Assembly (NCBI GenBank): GCA_017640785.1
Contig: JAEPPZ010000010.1
Location: 107,931-171,930 of the forward strand
Length of the DNA: 64,000 nt
Direction of reading: 5' to 3'
From: Balneola sp.
GTDB lineage: Bacteria > Bacteroidota > Rhodothermia > Balneolales > Balneolaceae
The number at the start of each line of letters is the position of its first letter. The stretch's first letter is position 1. Positions 60,646-64,000 of this stretch are shown piece by piece. The translations under genes were made by a program, and so were the position numbers. Below the pieces are notes generated by a model, which worked only from the letters and a program-made list of their open reading frames with translations, made no database searches and was not told the DNA's origin.

Positions 60646-62355
60646 TTAATTAAATAATTTTTTCACCCAACCGAATACACCACCGGAGCGGTCGCCTTCG
60701 CGTCCACCTGAAAGGCCATCATAACTAGGTCTGGGTAATCCGTAACTATTATCGGCAGTTTCTTTCTTCTTTTTAGCTTTTTTATTATTTGAAGAACTGC
60801 GACGAGTTTTATTATGGGGTTTGCTCTGTTTATTATTTCTTTTCTTATTGTTGGAGTTCTTTCCTTTTTTCTTCTTTTTAACTTCTTCAGGAAGTTTTAT
60901 TTCTTCTGGAGCGTATCCAACTTCATTAGTGATCTTCTCAATGTCATCTCTGTCCATTTTTGAAACCAATGAAACCATTTGTCCGGCTTTTTTTGAACCT
61001 ACCAGTTCAGCCCGGTAACGGTATTCTTCCACTTCATTTGGTACATCATAATTGATTACCTGAGTGACTTTATCAATTTCGATATCAGTTGCGGACATAC
61101 CACCAACGATCAGGATCTTCATCTCATTTGAAGTGAACTTCTGGAAGCGTTCGTTAAAGGTTTCTTTGTTGATGCTTTCATCAACACTTACTACGCCCCA
61201 GCTCTTTTTAAGAATGATTCTGAAAAGTCGGTCTGCCGTTCTTTTTGAAGCCGTGAAAACTAGAATTCTTTCAACCTTACTGTTTTCCAGATGTGCCATT
61301 AACGTAGAAATTTTCATTCTTGGCGGCACGTTGATATAACCTTGTTCCAGATTTTTTGGGACAGAAGGTTCATCTGTCTGATCTTTCTTCAAGACTACTG
61401 AAACAGATGCTTCTTTAAGTTTTTCGACAGGAGCTTTGTCAGAGTCGGAACCAGAATCAGTTTTATTTTCAGGCTCTTTTTTCTCCGGATTCAAAACTAC
61501 TTTAACAGAGGCTTTTTCTAATTTGGCTTCAACTTCTTTCTGATCAATTACAGCAGGCTTTACTTCTTTGTCATCTTCGCCATCCTGATCTTGATTCTGG
61601 ATCTTTTCTGACTCTTTATTGTCCTTTTTCTCTTCAGGATTCAGAACCACTTTTACAGAAGCTTGCTCTAATTTTTCTTTTACTTCTTCTTCGTCGATTT
61701 CAGCAGGTTCAACTGCTTTTTTCTCTTCAATATCAGTAGACTGAAATCCAATTAATTCAGGATTTTTAAGCGCATTTTCGGCTAGCTGCTTAGTAGCATT
61801 ATTCATAGTTCCGGAAAAAATGAGTACCTGTGGCTGGTTCTCAATAAATTCAAAGATAGACTTCACCCTGCCTACTAGGCTAAAGTTTTCCATATTATGC
61901 GCTTCATCGATCACAACACATTCGAGATCGGTAAAGGTTTTTTTGGTTTTTTCCAGTATGTCAACTAATCGGCCGGGATTTGCTACAATCACGGGCGCTT
62001 CATCTAAAACAGCTTGTTCTTGTGCGACTTTGTCACCTTTCATGGATAATGAAGTACTGCTCACTTGTGCATGATACCCCATCGCCCAAATCATTTCATC
62101 AATCGCTTTCGCTCGCTCTATAGATGGTGTTAAAATTAATATTCGCGTGCCGTTTACCTCTCCGTTTGCTATCAACTTCTGCAATGCAGGGATCAAAAAT
62201 GCTCCGTTATCCTCACTTTCATTCTTAACAAGCAGGTGCTTGCCTTCTAAGGCCTGTGGAATAACTTCTTGCTGGAGAGGGGTTGGCTTTTCAATTCGTG
62301 TATCAACCAGTCCGTTCAATAGATCAGGACTCAGGTCATATTGTTCAAAAGACAA
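60646..62355 (-). CDS. DEAD-box-like protein with degenerate ATPase motifs and internal repeats
   Basis: A 569-residue protein with the overall plan of a DEAD-box RNA helicase. A Q-motif-like PTPLQQEVIP, motif II VIDEAHNM (150-153), a SGT motif (FSGTMNNAT) and RecA-like domain 2 (VERILVFTASKRTADRL, VTQVINYDVPNEVEEYRYR) are recognisable. Walker A (expected GxGKT) is replaced by VKNESEDNGAF (43-53), and motif VI lacks the arginine fingers (YRYRAELVGSKKAGQ). It should not hydrolyse ATP. Between the domains (about 210-330) lie repeats with EKLEQASVKVVLNPE at 227-241 and 277-291 and a shorter EKLKEASVSVVLKKD at 311-325. The C-terminal ~75 residues are Lys-rich. Start is TTG at 62355; the upstream frame has no ATG or GTG. 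Confidence 0.83.
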   Translation of the reverse strand: MSFEQYDLSPDLLNGLVDTRIEKPTPLQQEVIPQALEGKHLLVKNESEDNGAFLIPALQKLIANGEVNGTRILILTPSIERAKAIDEMIWAMGYHAQVSSTSLSMKGDKVAQEQAVLDEAPVIVANPGRLVDILEKTKKTFTDLECVVIDEAHNMENFSLVGRVKSIFEFIENQPQVLIFSGTMNNATKQLAENALKNPELIGFQSTDIEEKKAVEPAEIDEEEVKEKLEQASVKVVLNPEEKKDNKESEKIQNQDQDGEDDKEVKPAVIDQKEVEAKLEKASVKVVLNPEKKEPENKTDSGSDSDKAPVEKLKEASVSVVLKKDQTDEPSVPKNLEQGYINVPPRMKISTLMAHLENSKVERILVFTASKRTADRLFRIILKKSWGVVSVDESINKETFNERFQKFTSNEMKILIVGGMSATDIEIDKVTQVINYDVPNEVEEYRYRAELVGSKKAGQMVSLVSKMDRDDIEKITNEVGYAPEEIKLPEEVKKKKKGKNSNNKKRNNKQSKPHNKTRRSSSNNKKAKKKKETADNSYGLPRPSYDGLSGGREGDRSGGVFGWVKKLFN

Positions 62356-62404
62356 TGTTCCACCTCGTTCGTTTGGCGTTATAATTCAATTTTCAAAGAT
62401 CAAA

Positions 62405-62425
62405 TGCTTAGATCGTCCCTAAGCA
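62405..62425. repeat. Small hairpin upstream of the DEAD-box-like gene
   Basis: TGCTTAG and CTAAGCA with a 7-base loop, 50 bases before the TTG start on the transcribed strand. It could lie in the 5' leader and influence translation, as in cold-shock helicase mRNAs, but this is speculative. Confidence 0.45.
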
Positions 62426-62607
62426 AGCTCAAATATACAAAATGTGAAGGAGAGTTGATAAGCTTCGTTTCTAAAAAGCGGTTTTAGTTAAAAAGAGTGC
62501 ATAAAATCAGACTTATCAATTTCTTTATTTGCCCTTGCGGAACTTTTTTGGGAAACTAACATACCTAAAATTAGACCTATCTTTTTAAAACCTAAATTAC
62601 TACTGCT

Positions 62608-64000
62608 ATGCCACACCATCGCCGATGCTTACTATCTCTGTTTCTGCTAATTTCTTTATTCACCGCTTGTTCAGAACCGGAATCGCCAGAACAGATCTCA
62701 GATCCGGAACAATTTGCAGAATTTATTGAGGGATATACTTCCGGCGAAATTAGTTCGCATAGCGAGATCGCGGTTACATTTACTAAACCTGTTTCTGAGA
62801 AGATCAATATCCGGTCGTTGAGGCTTTTTGATCTTTCCCCGTCAGTGAATGGTTATTCGGAATTGGTGAACGACAGAACAATTGTGTTTAAACCCAATGA
62901 TCCATTTAAGCAGGGACAGGAATACCAAGTTTCTTTTGAGTTGTCAAAGTTGTTTGAAGTACCCGATGACAAGAAAAAGTTTTCGTTTGCTGTAAATACA
63001 ATGAAACAGCAGATGGAAGTGGTTTTAGGCGAACTGGAAATAGTAACGGAAACGAGCATGAAGCTTTCAGGTACAATTTATACAGCAGATAAAGCCTGGA
63101 AAAAAAATATAGATCGTGCGCTATCCATATCTCAAAAAGGAAATAATAATCTCGTACTAAGCTGGACTCAAAATAACTCAGGAACGGTTCATGATTTCGA
63201 AATTTCGGGAATACGGAGAGACGACCAAAAAAGTGAATTGAAATTAAGTTGGGATGGCAACCCGATAGGAACAGACACAAAAGGAAATCAGGTTATAGAA
63301 ATTACAGATAGTTCTGTATTTGAACTTTTAGCTACACGGGTTTTTACGGATAACAATCCAAGGGTTGAGCTTACTTTTTCTGATCGTTTAGATGCCACAC
63401 AAAATTTACAGGGATTGATTCAGGTTCAGGACATGAATGAGATCAACACCATCATTAACGGGAATACATTAGTAATCACTCCAAGACAACGAAGAACCGG
63501 AGTTAAAACACTGACCATCAATTCAGGAATTAAAAACGAAGCCGGAAGACGATTAGAAACTGAGATCACAAGAGAAATTCAATTCAATCAGCCTAAACCA
63601 CAACTGGAATTACTTGGAAAAGGTACTATCATCCCCAGTTCTGATAATCTGTTATTTCCGTTTAAAGCGGTGAGCTTAGGAGCTGTAGATGTTCGAATCA
63701 TCAGGATTTTCGAGAATAACATGGGGCAATATCTGCAGGAATATGGTATTTCAGCGAATGACCAATATAGAATTGAACGGGTTGGACGTCAGGTATTTGG
63801 CGGAGCAATTCCACTTTCAAGTTTGGGAACAGTGGAGGCCGGGAACTGGAATAACTATGCACTTGACCTGTCAAAAATCATTGAACCTGAACCCGGAGCG
63901 CTCTATCAGGTAGAAGTTGATTTCAGAAAACATCAGGCAGTTTATGAGTGTGGGGAAAATGATTCAGAAACTACTGCGCAAGTTACGGATAGAAGCTGGA
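62608..64000 (+). CDS. Alpha-2-macroglobulin-like lipoprotein, N-terminal part
   Basis: The ATG at 62608 starts a frame that stays open to the window edge (464 codons seen) and so is truncated on the right. A lipoprotein signal peptide with lipobox LFTACSEP comes first. The opening domain (GEISSHSEIAVTFTKPVSEK), the Ig-like beta pattern, and later segments (LAVSLGAVDVRIIRIFENNM-like: KAVSLGAVDVRIIRIFENNM; ERVGRQVFGGAIPLSSLG) match the MG-domain N-terminus of bacterial alpha-2-macroglobulins. Complete relatives exceed 1,500 residues. Such proteins are thought to trap proteases in the periplasm, often with penicillin-binding protein 1C. Confidence 0.8.
   Translation, partial: MPHHRRCLLSLFLLISLFTACSEPESPEQISDPEQFAEFIEGYTSGEISSHSEIAVTFTKPVSEKINIRSLRLFDLSPSVNGYSELVNDRTIVFKPNDPFKQGQEYQVSFELSKLFEVPDDKKKFSFAVNTMKQQMEVVLGELEIVTETSMKLSGTIYTADKAWKKNIDRALSISQKGNNNLVLSWTQNNSGTVHDFEISGIRRDDQKSELKLSWDGNPIGTDTKGNQVIEITDSSVFELLATRVFTDNNPRVELTFSDRLDATQNLQGLIQVQDMNEINTIINGNTLVITPRQRRTGVKTLTINSGIKNEAGRRLETEITREIQFNQPKPQLELLGKGTIIPSSDNLLFPFKAVSLGAVDVRIIRIFENNMGQYLQEYGISANDQYRIERVGRQVFGGAIPLSSLGTVEAGNWNNYALDLSKIIEPEPGALYQVEVDFRKHQAVYECGENDSETTAQVTDRSW

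Noticed and set aside
62592-63280. Minus-strand frames at the right edge
   Set aside because: They are shadows of the open plus-strand alpha-2-macroglobulin-like gene, whose frame runs off the window.

Overview
The window looks like a chromosomal segment of a Bacteroidota-related marine bacterium, most likely Balneolota (the Balneola/Gracilimonas/Rhodohalobacter group). That placement is an inference from gene content and style: moderately low GC, tamA-tamB, secG, mnmE, a LysR-linked hut operon, large membrane TolB-like/TPR proteins, TTG starts without ATG alternatives, and many short palindromic intergenic repeats. No marker gene fixes the genus, and I see no tRNA, rRNA or CRISPR array.

Layout. 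1-2.3 kb: a 12-copy heptamer repeat, a TrmH-family rRNA methyltransferase and a PIN-PhoH ATPase. 2.3-6.0 kb: an AT-rich block with a frameshifted secreted protein, an outer-membrane protein and three tandem LuxR-type regulators. It is bracketed by the phoH 3' end and a second, synonymously diverged copy of the last ten phoH codons, so it reads as an island inserted at the end of phoH. 6.0-12.1 kb: DUF427, DUF423, an iron-sulfur CDGSH protein, an envelope protein, a copper group (DUF411, PCuAC, SCO1 and a relic of a cation-efflux gene) and an M14 peptidase. 12.2-18.8 kb: tamA-tamB. 19-23.4 kb: a propeller lipoprotein, a broken metallo-beta-lactamase-fold gene, YitT, MscS and secG.

23.4-30.06 kb: a 6.66-kb integrated element carrying a tyrosine recombinase, an AlpA-like HTH protein, a gene II/X-family rolling-circle replication initiator and four unrecognised proteins. 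It sits in the 3' end of mnmE. The resident mnmE ends in CIGK-stop at one end of the element, and a displaced FCIGK-stop lies at the other end beside the secG terminator. The logic is like SGI1 in thdF/mnmE, but the gene content is different.

30-35.4 kb: mnmE, an outer-membrane protein, a POT transporter and small membrane proteins. 35.4-44.9 kb: four tandem ~750-residue TolB-like/TPR membrane proteins separated by three spacers of exactly 157 bp, each with the same inverted repeat. 45-49.3 kb: an S9 peptidase, a DksA/TraR-like zinc-finger protein, a lipoprotein and an EamA transporter. 49.5-56.5 kb: histidine utilisation (hutH-hutU-[DUF559]-hutI-hutG) with a divergent LysR gene; histidine is converted through urocanate, imidazolonepropionate and formimidoylglutamate to glutamate. 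56.5-60.4 kb: a tightly overlapping three-gene operon with a Rieske-glutamate synthase-like fusion. 60.6-62.4 kb: a DEAD-box-like protein that has lost its Walker A and arginine-finger motifs and carries internal repeats. 62.6 kb to the edge: the start of an alpha-2-macroglobulin-like lipoprotein.

The strongest candidates for undescribed biology are the mnmE element, the phoH-end island, the probable pseudohelicase and the TolB/TPR array.
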